Positions 34,606 to 44,882 of a stretch of 64,000 nucleotides of DNA are shown here, piece after piece. A program made the position numbers and the translations under genes. This stretch comes from Bradyrhizobium jicamae (GTDB lineage: Bacteria > Pseudomonadota > Alphaproteobacteria > Rhizobiales > Xanthobacteraceae): assembly GCF_018130695.1 (NCBI RefSeq), contig NZ_JAFCJX010000025.1, forward strand, positions 1 through 64,000, in the 5' to 3' direction. A model generated the notes under the pieces. That model was not told the DNA's origin and did not search any database. It saw only the letters and a list, made by a program, of their open reading frames with translations. The first letter of the stretch is position 1, and each line of letters begins with the position of its first letter.

Positions 34606-35390
34606 TGCTCGCCCTGAAGGACGTCGGCAAGACGTATCCGAACGGCGTGCACGCGCTCGAGCGCTTCACGGCAGAAATTCCGCCGGGGGAGATCGTCGCC
34701 ATCATCGGCGGCTCCGGCTGTGGCAAGTCGACTCTGCTCCGCGCCATCGCCGGCCTCGATCGCGCCTCGACCGGCGCGGTGACGCTCGACAACACCACCA
34801 TCACCTCGCCGCATGCCAAGATCGGCATCATCTTCCAAGAGCCGCGGCTGCTGCCCTGGCTCAGCGTCGCCGACAATATCGGCTTCGGCCTCACCGATCT
34901 CCCGGCCGAGGAGCGGCGCAAGCGGATCGCGCTGGCGCTCGCACGCGTTGGCCTCACCGACAAGGCCGCCGCCTGGCCGCGCGAATTGTCTGGCGGGCAG
35001 GCGCAGCGGGTCGCGATTGCGCGCGCGCTGGTGCCGCAGCCGGAAGTGCTGCTGCTGGATGAACCATTCTCCGCACTCGACGCCTTCACGCGGCGCGATC
35101 TGCAGGACCATCTGCTCGCTCTCTGGGCCGACCAGCGTCCGACCCTGATCCTGGTCACTCATGATGTCGACGAGGCAGTGGTACTCGCCGACCGCGTGCT
35201 GGTGATGCGGCCGCGGCCGGGCCGGCTGTTCGAGGAGATCAAGATCAACCTCGCGCGGCCGCGCGACCGCAAGTCGGAGCTGTTCGACAATTTCAAGCGG
35301 CGGGTGCTGACCGCACTCGACCGCTCGCTGGACCGTTCGGTGCGGGCGATCGCGGACAAATCAAGCGCTGGAGAGGCCATGTGGTGGTGA
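34605..35390 (+). CDS. sulfonate-type ABC transporter ATP-binding protein (SsuB-like)
   Basis: This 261-residue ATPase has Walker A GGSGCGKS at 35-42, signature LSGGQAQRVAIARAL, Walker B LLLDEPFSALDAF and the H-loop VTHDVDEAV, all typical of nitrate/sulfonate/taurine importers. It is translationally coupled to the permease (TGATG). GGGGAGG lies 7 nt before the ATG. An OsmC-family gene follows after 57 nt in the same direction and may belong to the operon. Confidence 0.9.
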   Translation: MLALKDVGKTYPNGVHALERFTAEIPPGEIVAIIGGSGCGKSTLLRAIAGLDRASTGAVTLDNTTITSPHAKIGIIFQEPRLLPWLSVADNIGFGLTDLPAEERRKRIALALARVGLTDKAAAWPRELSGGQAQRVAIARALVPQPEVLLLDEPFSALDAFTRRDLQDHLLALWADQRPTLILVTHDVDEAVVLADRVLVMRPRPGRLFEEIKINLARPRDRKSELFDNFKRRVLTALDRSLDRSVRAIADKSSAGEAMWW

Positions 35391-35447
35391 CATCGGCGCC
35401 ATAAGGCCTTACACCCGGTTGGCAAGAAGAACGCCGGGAGACAGACC

Positions 35448-35957
35448 ATGGACGCCGCCGAACTCCGCGCAATGCAGGCCCCGATCAAGGAGCGTTACAA
35501 GGCCGATCCGTCGGCCGCCGTGATCACGCTGAAGGCCAAGGGCTCGATCGAGAACGAAGGGATTGCCTGCAAGGTCGAGACCGGCCGCGCGCTCGCGGTT
35601 GCAGGCCTGCATCCCGCAACTGGCGGCTCCGGGCTTGAGCTCTGCTCCGGCGACATGCTGCTGGAAGCGCTGGTCGCCTGCGCCGGCGTCACCCTGAAAT
35701 CGGTCGCCACCGCCGTCGAGGTGCCCCTGACGAGCGGCGTCGTGATCGCCGAGGGCGATCTCGATTTCCGCGGCACGCTCGGCGTCGACAAGGAGACCCC
35801 GGTCGGCTTCGCCGAGATCAGGTTACGCTTCGAAGTCGGCACCGACGCGCCGCAGGAAAAGCTCGATCTCCTGCTGAAACTCACCGAGCGTTATTGCGTG
35901 GTCTATCAGACCATCAAGAACGGTCCGAAGGTCTCGGTGACGATGAAGCGGATTTAG
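35448..35957 (+). CDS. OsmC family protein
   Basis: This 169-residue protein of the OsmC/Ohr superfamily consists of thiol-dependent hydroperoxide reductases and relatives. The two conserved cysteines are present: Cys78 in LVACAGVTLKSVA and Cys150 in TERYCVVYQTI. It follows the sulfonate-type transporter genes in the same direction, and a role in sulfur or redox balance is plausible but inferred. Its stop is only 2 nt before a family B repeat. Confidence 0.85.
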   Translation: MDAAELRAMQAPIKERYKADPSAAVITLKAKGSIENEGIACKVETGRALAVAGLHPATGGSGLELCSGDMLLEALVACAGVTLKSVATAVEVPLTSGVVIAEGDLDFRGTLGVDKETPVGFAEIRLRFEVGTDAPQEKLDLLLKLTERYCVVYQTIKNGPKVSVTMKRI

Positions 35958-35959
35958 TT

Positions 35960-36080
35960 GTCGTCCCGGCGAAGGCCGGGACCCATACGCCGTGCTCTTT
36001 CGCTTCAAGCCTCGTTGCCCACCGACTTTTGCTCCCCACGCACTGTCGTGGTTATGGGTCCCGGCCTTCGCCGGGACGAC
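35960..36080. repeat. family B inverted repeat (copy 3) filling a whole intergenic gap
   Basis: GTCGTCCCGGCGAAGGCCGG at the left and CGGCCTTCGCCGGGACGAC at the right are mirror ends. The inner pair is GGGACCCATA and TTATGGGTCCC. The element starts 2 nt after the osmC stop and ends 5 nt before the next ATG, so it makes up essentially the entire gap. Confidence 0.85.
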
Positions 36081-36085
36081 AATCC

Positions 36086-36886
36086 ATGTCCCCCGACCTC
36101 TACTTTCTCCTGATCCTCGTGCTGCGCATGGCCGTCGCGGCGGCGTTCGTGGTCAGCGCGTCCATCATCACCGAGCGCTCGGGGCCGGTGATCGGTGCGC
36201 TGGTCGCCACACTGCCGATCTCGGCCGGGCCGGCCTATGTCTTCCTCGCACTCGACCATGACCCGGCCTTCATTGCCGAGGGCGCGCTGGCGAGCCTGCC
36301 GGTCAATGCCGCCACCGTCTGCATGGGTCTCGCCTATACCGTGCTGGCGCAGCGCTTCAGCATGTGGATCAGTGCCGGCAGCGCCATCGCGCTTTGGCTG
36401 GTGCTCGCCACCATCATGCGCCAGTTCGCCTGGTCGTTTGCCGCCGGGCTGATCGTCAATGCCGTCACCTTTGCGATCTGCATTCCCCTGCTCAAGCCGT
36501 ATCGCCACGTCGCGAAGATGCCGCTGATCGCGCGGCGCTGGTACGACATCCCGCTGCGCGCGGCGCTGGTTGCGAGCCTGGTCGGGACCGTGGTGACGGC
36601 GTCGAGTTGGGTCGGCCCGCGCGTGACCGGCGTGATGGCGCTGTTTCCGATCGTGTTCTCCTCGATGATGCTGATCCTGCATCCCCGCATCGGCGGCCCC
36701 GCCACCGCGGCCGTGCTCGCCAACAGCGCCTGGGGCCTGCTGGGCTTCGGCCTTGGCGTCGCGGTGTTGCACCTCGCGGTCGCGCAATTCGGCTCGGCGA
36801 TCGGGCTCAGCTGCGCGCTCGCGACGTGTATCGCGTGGAATTTGATGCTGTGGTGGAATGGACGGCGGAAGAGCGCGCGAACCTGA
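36086..36886 (+). CDS. polytopic membrane protein of unknown function
   Basis: This 266-residue protein is almost wholly hydrophobic, with roughly eight to nine membrane helices. Polar loops include RSGPVIGALVATLPISAGPAY near residues 28-50 and PRVTGVMALFPIVFSSMMLI near 180-200. Two similar halves are suggested by the repeated G-x-x-A-x-P-I motifs, as in small exporter families. I do not recognise the family with certainty. The ATG abuts a family B repeat and has no ribosome site, so the start is uncertain. Confidence 0.7.
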   Translation: MSPDLYFLLILVLRMAVAAAFVVSASIITERSGPVIGALVATLPISAGPAYVFLALDHDPAFIAEGALASLPVNAATVCMGLAYTVLAQRFSMWISAGSAIALWLVLATIMRQFAWSFAAGLIVNAVTFAICIPLLKPYRHVAKMPLIARRWYDIPLRAALVASLVGTVVTASSWVGPRVTGVMALFPIVFSSMMLILHPRIGGPATAAVLANSAWGLLGFGLGVAVLHLAVAQFGSAIGLSCALATCIAWNLMLWWNGRRKSART

Positions 36887-36890
36887 CCAT

Positions 36891-36976
36891 CGTCATTGCG
36901 AGGAGCAAAGCGACGAAGCAATCCATCTCTCCGCACATGTGGAGCAATGGATTGCTTCGCTTCGCTCGCAATGACG
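36891..36976. repeat. family D inverted repeat
   Basis: CGTCATTGCGAGGAGCAAAG at the left is mirrored by CGCTTCGCTCGCAATGACG at the right. The inner arms GAAGCAATCCAT and ATGGATTGCTTC are perfect complements around a CACATGTG-containing loop. This kind of element is widespread in GC-rich proteobacteria, from memory. One copy is seen here. Confidence 0.8.
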
Positions 36977-37006
36977 GGGAGAGAGCGATTACTTCGGCAG
37001 TAGCTG

Positions 37007-37096
37007 CGTAGGGTGGGCAAAGGCGCGCTTGCGCCGTGCCCACCATCAAGAGCACTGGCGGGAATGGTGGGCACGCTTCGCTTTGCCCACCCTACG
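37007..37096. repeat. family A inverted repeat (copy 4)
   Basis: CGTAGGGTGGGCAAAG at the left and CTTTGCCCACCCTACG at the right are perfect mirror ends, with GTGCCCACCATCAAGAGCAC and GGAATGGTGGGCACG inside. With the family D element it fills the 231-nt gap between two convergent genes. Confidence 0.85.
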
Positions 37097-37117
37097 GCAC
37101 CGCCGGCACCATCGCCT

Positions 37118-38224
37118 TCAAGAAGACGGTGACCTCTCTCCCTGGTGCCTCACCATAAAGTCGCCACGCGACCGCACGGCCGGGTTTGGGTCCGCCGCCA
37201 GTTGAGCCACCAAGTGTCCCTCATCCTCAATTTGAGACCGCACGCCGATCATGGCATCTGCGACCGTCTTCCGAACGAAGGCCGACCTGTCGCGAATGCC
37301 GGCGACGATGAAATCGACGACGGGACCATCGGTCTGGATGTCGCGGGTCTCGAGCTTGGGAACGCGCCGTCGCAGGCCGTAGACCTTGTCGATCCACGCC
37401 CACTCGAAGCCGGCGTGCCACGCGGCTTTCCGGGAGATCAGGCATTTGTACGCGATCGCGCGGACGGATGGTTGAATGGCGGTTGCTGCCAACTTCGACA
37501 GATGCTGATCGGAGTCGGGAAAGCGCAACGCGTTGCGAAGGCAATCGCCCATCGGACCGGTGGGGGTGTCCTGTAATCGCTTCGCCAAAGCCGCAAGAAC
37601 GTCTGCGCGCGCGAAGACAAGATCGAGCATGTGTGCCTCATCGCTCCAACGCTCCCAGGCGAAGCGACGTCCGAGCAGATACGCGGCTGCATCCGCTGCA
37701 ACGTCTGCTGCGACATCAGGTGCAAGATGCTTGACGCACCGTGCCGCGGCCTGGCGAACCGGTCCAACCCAGTCATTAAGCCTCAACGCAAGAGCCGCTA
37801 GGAAGAATGGCGAGGTCGGCGGCGTGGCGATGCGGCAGAGCGCCGCTTCCCGGAGATAGCCGCTGGGGTGGAACAGGAATAGCCACGCGAAGTCCGCATT
37901 TGTGGCGAGCAATTCCCGGTCAGATGGAAAGGGAGCAGGCGGCGCTTTCGGCCAGAGCCGGTCGGTGATCCGTTGGAAAAACAGGTTTGTCCGGCGCGCC
38001 GGGATGATTTGTCGCGGTTGCTTTTCCGGCTGCCACCAGCCGAGTCGAGCTGTCGTCGCGATGTCCCGGCTCGCACGGACGATGAGATGCGTCGGCAGCG
38101 CTGCGAGTTCGGTAAGGATGTCGTCCAATTCACGATTGGTTGCTGGCCGTGTGGCAAGCATGGCCGAAAGCGATGGCGAGAGGATGGGCCGAGCAGGCGA
38201 TGACATACCCCAGCTTGGCAGCAT
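37118..38224 (-). CDS. hypothetical protein with HEAT-like repeats
   Basis: This 368-residue protein is not a member of a family I can name. Several segments have the helix-turn-helix pattern of HEAT/armadillo-type repeats, each with a hydrophobic helix after a Pro or Asp and a V/L-R-x-x-A core: PSGYLREAALCRI, WVGPVRQAAARCV, DRSAFVRKTVADAM and DPNPAVRSRGDFM. This suggests a protein-binding scaffold. No signal or membrane segment is seen. The start could also be ATG at 38206 or 38161. It lies 27 nt downstream of mutS in the same direction, so it may be co-transcribed. Confidence 0.6.
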   Translation of the reverse strand: MLPSWGMSSPARPILSPSLSAMLATRPATNRELDDILTELAALPTHLIVRASRDIATTARLGWWQPEKQPRQIIPARRTNLFFQRITDRLWPKAPPAPFPSDRELLATNADFAWLFLFHPSGYLREAALCRIATPPTSPFFLAALALRLNDWVGPVRQAAARCVKHLAPDVAADVAADAAAYLLGRRFAWERWSDEAHMLDLVFARADVLAALAKRLQDTPTGPMGDCLRNALRFPDSDQHLSKLAATAIQPSVRAIAYKCLISRKAAWHAGFEWAWIDKVYGLRRRVPKLETRDIQTDGPVVDFIVAGIRDRSAFVRKTVADAMIGVRSQIEDEGHLVAQLAADPNPAVRSRGDFMVRHQGERSPSS

Positions 38225-38251
38225 TCTCCGGTTGTTGGAAGCCGCGCCAGG

Positions 38252-40975
38252 CTACTTCGGCAGTTTCGCCCGCAACGCATACAGCGCGTCCAGCGCCTCG
38301 CGCGGCGACATCTCGTCGGGGTGCAGCGCCTTCACTGCCTCGATTAATAGCTCGGCCTCCGTCGGCGGCGCGGCTTCCGCCGCCGCGCGCGAGGGCACCG
38401 CGAACAGCGGCAGATCGTCGACCAGGGCGCGCGCGGTCTGGCCGCGGTCCTGGGCTTCGAGTTTCGCCAGCACCGACTTGGCGCGCGCAATCACCGCTGG
38501 CGGCAGGCCGGCGAGCTTGGCGACCTGGATGCCGTAGGAACGGTCGGCCGAGCCTGGCAACACCTCGTGCAGGAACACGACGTCGCCCTGCCATTCCTTC
38601 ACGCGAACGGTCGCGTTGAACATCCGCGGCAGCTTGGCCGAGAGCGCGGTCAGCTCGTGATAATGCGTCGCGAACAGCGTGCGGCAGCGGTTGCTCTCAT
38701 GCAGATGCTCGATCGCGGCCCAGGCGATCGAGAGGCCGTCGAAGGTTGCGGTGCCACGGCCAATCTCGTCGAGGATCACCAGCGAACGCTCGCTCGCCTG
38801 ATTCAGGATCACGGCGGTCTCGACCATCTCGACCATGAAGGTCGAGCGTCCCCGCGCCAGATCGTCGGCCGCACCGACGCGCGAGAACAGACGGTCGACG
38901 ATGCCGAGCCGCGCCCGCGAGGCCGGAACGTAGCTTCCGATCTGTGCCAGCAGCGCGATCAGCGCGTTCTGGCGCAGGAAGGTCGATTTACCGGCCATGT
39001 TGGGGCCGGTGATCAGCCAGAGCTGGCCGGACTTCTGCGCCGGCGCCGGCGACAGATCGCATGCGTTCGCAATGAACGGCTGACCGTCACGCTTCAGCGC
39101 CTGCTCCACCACGGGATGCCGCCCGCCTTCGATCGCAAAGCTGAGCGAGCCATCGACCTCGGGCCGCACGTAGTTGTCGTCGACCGCGAGTTTGGCCAGC
39201 GCGGTCGCGACGTCGAGCATCGCAAAGGCATGCGCGGCGTTACGCAGATCATCCGCGGCCGCAAGCGCCATCGCGCTGAGGCGATCGAAGATCTCGAGCT
39301 CGAGATTGAGCGCGCGGTCGCCCGCATTGGCAATCTTGGCCTCGATCTCGCCGAGCTCGGATGTCGTGAAGCGAACCTGTCCCGCCAGCGTCTGGCGATG
39401 GATGAAGGTCGCGTTCAGCGGCGCGGTCATCAGCTTGTCGCCGTGCTGCGCGGTCACCTCGACGAAATAGCCGAGCACATTGTTGTGCCGGATCTTCAGG
39501 CCCTTGATGCCGGTGTCCTCGGCGTAGCGCGCCTGCATCGCCGCGACCACGAGGCGCGAGGCGTCGCGCAAGTTGCGGCTCTCGTCGAGGGCTGCTTCAT
39601 AACCTTCGCGCACGAAGCCGCCGTCGCGCTTGATCAGCGGCAGTTGCTCGGACAGCGCGCAGGAAAATTCCTGCGCGAGATCGCGCGAGGGTCGGCGCAG
39701 TGCCGCCATCACGGCGGCGACTTCGGTCGGCGGATTGTCGAGCTGCGCCAGCAGATCGAGTGCCTGATCGGCGGCGAGGATGCCGTCGCGCAGGCCCGCG
39801 AGATCGCGGGGACCGCCGCGACCAACCGACAGCCGCGCCAGCGCGCGCGACATGTCGGGCGCGACCTTCAGCACGGTGCGGATGTCCTCGCGTGCCGCGC
39901 TGTCGGCGACGAACGCTGCGATCGCATCGAGCCGCCGTGCGATCGCGGCCGCATCGGTCAGCGGTGCGGCGAGCCGCTGTGCGAGCAGGCGCGAACCTGC
40001 CGCGGTGACCGTGCAGTCGATCGCATCGAGCAGTGAGCCGCGGCGTTCGCCGCCAAGCGTGCGCGTCAGCTCGAGATTGGCGCGGGTGGCCGGGTCGATC
40101 GCCATCGTGGTGCCGGCGGCCTCGCGCGCCGGCGGCGACAGCGGCGGGCGCTTTCCGACCTGGGTGCGGTCGATATAGGTGACGGCAGCGGCAGCCGCGG
40201 TCGCTTCCAGCCGCGACATCGCGGAGAGGCCGTCCATGGTCGCGACCGCGAAATAGTCGCAGAGCCTTCGTTCGGCGGTGGCGGAGTCGAAGACGTCGCG
40301 GGTCAGCGGCGTCACCGCCGGCAGCTCGCGCAAGGTCGGCGCGAGCTCGTTGTCGCTATAAAGCGCGTCGGTGACGATCACCTCGTTCGGATTGATGCGT
40401 GCCAATGTCGCCGCGATCTCCGCAGTCGCGCACTCCGTCACCATGAATTCGGAAGTCGAGATGTCGATCCAGGCAAGCCCCAATCGATCTGCGCCCGCCG
40501 AGCCACGGGCGCGCGCGATCGCGAGCAAATAATTGTTGGTGCGGGCATCCAGCAGCGTGTCTTCGGTCAACGTGCCCGGCGTCACCAGCCGCACCACGCC
40601 GCGGCGGACCACGCTCTTGTTGCCGCGCGCCTTGGCTTCCGCAGGATTTTCGGTCTGCTCGCACACGGCGACTCTGTGGCCGGCGCCGATCAGGCGATGC
40701 AGATAGTCTTCCGAGCGCTCGACCGGCACGCCGCACATCGGGATGTCCATGCCCTGATGCTTGCCGCGCTTGGTAAGCACGATGCCGAGCGCCTTCGAGG
40801 CAATCTCGGCATCCTCGAAGAACAGCTCGTAGAAATCGCCCATTCGGTAGAACAGCAGCAAGCCCGGATGCGCGGACTTTATTTCAAGGTACTGTTCCAT
40901 CATCGGCGTGACGCGCGACGGCGCTTCAGCGGACGAGGCTTCGGGGGGAACGGGGATGGACTGCTGAATGGTCAT
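38252..40975 (-). CDS. mutS: DNA mismatch repair protein MutS
   Basis: This 907-residue mismatch recognition ATPase starts repair of mispairs and small loops with MutL. The N-terminal mismatch-binding motif FYRMGDFYELF (Phe-x-Glu wedge) is at about 42-52. The connector, lever and clamp regions follow. The ATPase has Walker A in GPNMAGKSTFLRQ, Walker B in SLVILDEIGRGTATFDG and the TH motif LFATHYHELT. The length is typical for rhizobia. The ribosome site before the ATG at 40975 is weak. Confidence 0.97.
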   Translation of the reverse strand: MTIQQSIPVPPEASSAEAPSRVTPMMEQYLEIKSAHPGLLLFYRMGDFYELFFEDAEIASKALGIVLTKRGKHQGMDIPMCGVPVERSEDYLHRLIGAGHRVAVCEQTENPAEAKARGNKSVVRRGVVRLVTPGTLTEDTLLDARTNNYLLAIARARGSAGADRLGLAWIDISTSEFMVTECATAEIAATLARINPNEVIVTDALYSDNELAPTLRELPAVTPLTRDVFDSATAERRLCDYFAVATMDGLSAMSRLEATAAAAAVTYIDRTQVGKRPPLSPPAREAAGTTMAIDPATRANLELTRTLGGERRGSLLDAIDCTVTAAGSRLLAQRLAAPLTDAAAIARRLDAIAAFVADSAAREDIRTVLKVAPDMSRALARLSVGRGGPRDLAGLRDGILAADQALDLLAQLDNPPTEVAAVMAALRRPSRDLAQEFSCALSEQLPLIKRDGGFVREGYEAALDESRNLRDASRLVVAAMQARYAEDTGIKGLKIRHNNVLGYFVEVTAQHGDKLMTAPLNATFIHRQTLAGQVRFTTSELGEIEAKIANAGDRALNLELEIFDRLSAMALAAADDLRNAAHAFAMLDVATALAKLAVDDNYVRPEVDGSLSFAIEGGRHPVVEQALKRDGQPFIANACDLSPAPAQKSGQLWLITGPNMAGKSTFLRQNALIALLAQIGSYVPASRARLGIVDRLFSRVGAADDLARGRSTFMVEMVETAVILNQASERSLVILDEIGRGTATFDGLSIAWAAIEHLHESNRCRTLFATHYHELTALSAKLPRMFNATVRVKEWQGDVVFLHEVLPGSADRSYGIQVAKLAGLPPAVIARAKSVLAKLEAQDRGQTARALVDDLPLFAVPSRAAAEAAPPTEAELLIEAVKALHPDEMSPREALDALYALRAKLPK

Positions 40976-41190
40976 GAGGGGGCGGAAACTACAAAATTTC
41001 GCCGCGCGGTCCTACCTCCGGCGGTGGGGTTTTCCACCCTCTCCACCGTCTCAAGATACGACAAGACCTCACGCTAACGCGCGCTTGACGCGCGTTCCGG
41101 TCAATTGACCTCCGACAGGCACGCTCCTAAAACTCCGCTCAAGTTCCAAGCGATCCAGCGCCTAAACCACGGCATTCAGGGAGAGATTCA

Positions 41191-42399
<1,209 letters not shown>

Positions 42400-42442
42400 A
42401 ACAAGGATTTGGGGAGGGCATAAACAGGACTTCCCCAGATTG

Positions 42443-42457
42443 ATTATATCCTATAAT
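42443..42457. promoter_or_regulatory. ATTATA-TCC-TATAAT dyad between pcaF and pcaH
   Basis: This is a perfect 6-bp inverted repeat with a 3-nt centre, in the only AT-rich patch of the pcaF-pcaH gap, 48 nt before the pcaH ATG. The right arm TATAAT is also a consensus -10 element. It could be a separate pcaHG promoter with an overlapping operator. Confidence 0.4.
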
Positions 42458-42504
42458 GATCGTCGCGGGCTCGCCGGCAAACCGGCCCGGGAGGGGGATT
42501 CGTC

Positions 42505-43206
42505 ATGACTCTGGTCTATCCGCTGCAGTCGCTCGCGGCGCATCCGGCGCGGCTGTCGCCGGCCTATCGCTCCACCGTGAAGCGCTCGCCGACCAAGCCG
42601 CTGATCCCGATGCGGCACACGCTGTCCGAGCTCACCGGTCCGGTCTACGGCCACGAGACCGTGCGCGAGCACGATCATGATCTCACCATCCAGGGCAAGG
42701 GCGAGCCGATCGGCGAGCGCATCATCGTGCACGGCCATGTGCTCGACGAGGACGGCCGCGGCGTGCCGAACGTGCTGGTCGAGCTGTGGCAGGCCAATGC
42801 CTGCGGCCGCTATGTCCATGTCGTCGACCAGCATCCCGCGCCGCTCGATCCGAACTTCACCGGCGCCGGCCGCGCGCAGAGCGATGCCGGCGGCTATTAC
42901 AAGTTCATCACCATCAAGCCCGGCGCCTATCCCTGGGGCAATCACCACAACGCCTGGCGGCCGGCGCATATCCACTTCTCGGTGTTCGGCCATTCCTTCG
43001 TGTCGCGGCTGGTGACGCAGATGTATTTCCCCGGCGATCCGCTGTTCCCGTTCGATCCGATCTTCAACTCGGTGACCGACGAGAAGGCGCGGGCGCGGAT
43101 GATCTCCTCGTTCGATCTCGACAACACCAAGCCCGACTGGGCGCTGTGCTATCGCTTCAACATTGTGCTGCGCGGGCGCAACGCCACGCCGATGGAGATC
43201 AAGTAA
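42505..43206 (+). CDS. pcaH: protocatechuate 3,4-dioxygenase beta subunit
   Basis: This 233-residue catalytic subunit carries the non-heme Fe(III). The expected four protein ligands are present at family spacing: Tyr103 (CGRYVH), Tyr142 (PGAYPW), His155 and His157 (RPAHIHFS). With PcaG it opens protocatechuate to 3-carboxy-cis,cis-muconate by intradiol cleavage. GGGAGGGGG precedes the ATG. The stop TAA abuts the GTG start of pcaG with no gap, so the subunits are coupled. Confidence 0.95.
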   Translation: MTLVYPLQSLAAHPARLSPAYRSTVKRSPTKPLIPMRHTLSELTGPVYGHETVREHDHDLTIQGKGEPIGERIIVHGHVLDEDGRGVPNVLVELWQANACGRYVHVVDQHPAPLDPNFTGAGRAQSDAGGYYKFITIKPGAYPWGNHHNAWRPAHIHFSVFGHSFVSRLVTQMYFPGDPLFPFDPIFNSVTDEKARARMISSFDLDNTKPDWALCYRFNIVLRGRNATPMEIK

Positions 43207-43803
43207 GTGTCGAACCCGCGTCCTGATGGAGTGACCCCGTCGCAGACGGTCGGTCCGTATTTCGCCTACGGCCTGACGCCGAACGGCAAGTATGAGTGGA
43301 ACGACGCCTTCACCGGCAATCTGGTGACGCCCGACACCTCGGGCGATCGCATCCGCGTCGCGGGTGTCGTGTACGACGGCGACGGCGCGCCGATCGTCGA
43401 CTGCATGCTGGAGATCTGGCAGGCCGACGCGCAGGGCCGTTTCTCCGATCCGCAGGACAAGCGCGCGCAGCCCAACAATTCGTTCAAGGGATTCGGCCGC
43501 GTCGGCACCGATGGCAGGGGCTGCTTTGCCTTCGATACCATCAAGCCCGGCGTGGTGGCGGATCCCGACGGCAAGCCGCAGGCGCCGCACATCGTGCTCG
43601 CGGTGTTCGCCCGCGGCATGCTGCTGCACCTCTACACAAGGATCTATTTCGAGGACGAGACGGCCAACGCGGCTGATCCCGTGCTGGCCCTTGTGCCGGC
43701 CGACCGCCGCGCCACCCTGATCGCCAAGCGCACCGGCAATGGCGTCTATACCTTCGACGTCCACCTGCAGGGTGACAAGGAAACGGTGTTCTTCGACGTC
43801 TGA
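43207..43803 (+). CDS. pcaG: protocatechuate 3,4-dioxygenase alpha subunit
   Basis: This 198-residue structural partner of PcaH has the intradiol-dioxygenase fold without the iron ligands. Typical segments are PSQTVGPYFAYGL near the start and LEIWQADAQGRFSDPQD in the middle. The start is GTG at 43207, directly after the pcaH stop. It ends VHLQGDKETVFFDV. A second copy of these last 15 codons, including the stop, lies at 47614-47658. A LysR gene of opposite direction ends 12 nt beyond its stop. Confidence 0.94.
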   Translation: MSNPRPDGVTPSQTVGPYFAYGLTPNGKYEWNDAFTGNLVTPDTSGDRIRVAGVVYDGDGAPIVDCMLEIWQADAQGRFSDPQDKRAQPNNSFKGFGRVGTDGRGCFAFDTIKPGVVADPDGKPQAPHIVLAVFARGMLLHLYTRIYFEDETANAADPVLALVPADRRATLIAKRTGNGVYTFDVHLQGDKETVFFDV

Positions 43804-43815
43804 CGCCGGCGCAGC

Positions 43816-44859
43816 TCAGGCGTTCTTTGCCGCGACCTGACGTTCACGCTTGCCGGGCGGAGGCGCATTGCCGGCGCTCTGTTTCGCGCCGGACCTGACG
43901 TCCTCCGCCGACCGCCGCACCACCTCGTGCAGCCATTCCTGCGCGGGATCGCCCTCGTGGCGCTCATGCCAGAGCACGCGGACCTCGATCGGGCTGGTCG
44001 GATAGGGCAATTCATGCGTCGCAATCGCATGGGTGCGCGCGAACGAATGGGCGAGCGGACGCGGTACGATCGCCGCGAGCTCGGTGTCTTCCAACAGCGC
44101 GGGCAGCGCCAGGAAATGCGGGACGGACACCGCGATGCGCGGCGGGCTCTCGCTTTCCGCCAGCGCCTTCTCCAGGGCGGGCCGATCGAACATTTCCGAT
44201 CGCCGGGCAAGGCCGCGTTCGGACAGGAAGCCGCCGACGGCACCTTCCTGCTCGCCGCCGAACGAGACGACGACGATCGGAAGCCGGGCGAAGCCGGCAA
44301 TGTCGAGCTTGCCGAGCTTCCGCTTCGCACCCGTGATCAGCACGTCGTCATATTCGAACAGGAAGCTCGAGCGAAACCTTTCGGGCGGCGTCGCGAAGAT
44401 GCCGATCGCAGCGTCGATGCGGCCGAGGTCGATCTGCTCGGCGAGATCGATCCGCGTCACCGGCTTGATCACGAGGTCGACGTGCGGCGCCTCCCGTCCG
44501 AGGATCTGCAGCAGCGGGGATGCGATCATCATCGTGGTGAAGTCGTTGGCGGCCAGCGTGAACAGCTTGGTCGACTTGTCCGGCTCGAACTTTGGCAGCT
44601 CGACCGCGATCTCGAGCGATTTCAGCGCCTCGCGCACCAGCGGTGCCATCCCCAATGCGCGCGCGGTCGGTTGCATGCCGGCCGTCGTGCGGACGAACAG
44701 CTCGTCTTCCAGCATCTCGCGCAGCCGGGCCAGCGAGTGGCTCACCGCGGACTGGCTGAGCGACACCTTCTGGCTTGCACGCAGCACGCTGCGCTCCTCC
44801 ATCACGGCGTCGAACACCCGCAGCAGATTTAGATCCAGGGTCTTGAAGGAGACCGTCAT
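43816..44859 (-). CDS. LysR-family regulator, candidate PnbR
   Basis: This 347-residue LysR-type regulator has an N-terminal winged HTH (LNLLRVFDAVMEERSVLRASQKVSLSQSAVSHSLARLREML) and a substrate-binding domain containing KLFTLAANDFTTMMIASPLL, as in the NodD/LinR-like branch. It is divergent from the binding protein / nitroreductase / lyase genes, the classic layout for a regulator of the adjacent operon. A T-N11-A palindrome lies in the shared promoter. The start at 44859 is where the family begins; ATG at 44922 would add 21 residues. The last 25 residues are Lys/Arg/Pro-rich. Confidence 0.85.
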   Translation of the reverse strand: MTVSFKTLDLNLLRVFDAVMEERSVLRASQKVSLSQSAVSHSLARLREMLEDELFVRTTAGMQPTARALGMAPLVREALKSLEIAVELPKFEPDKSTKLFTLAANDFTTMMIASPLLQILGREAPHVDLVIKPVTRIDLAEQIDLGRIDAAIGIFATPPERFRSSFLFEYDDVLITGAKRKLGKLDIAGFARLPIVVVSFGGEQEGAVGGFLSERGLARRSEMFDRPALEKALAESESPPRIAVSVPHFLALPALLEDTELAAIVPRPLAHSFARTHAIATHELPYPTSPIEVRVLWHERHEGDPAQEWLHEVVRRSAEDVRSGAKQSAGNAPPPGKRERQVAAKNA

Positions 44860-44882
44860 GCTCAGGGCTCTCCCGCGGGTGA

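Noticed and set aside
38567..40036. Long plus-strand open frame antisense to mutS
   Set aside because: This is the same GC-driven antisense effect; MutS motifs on the other strand are unambiguous.
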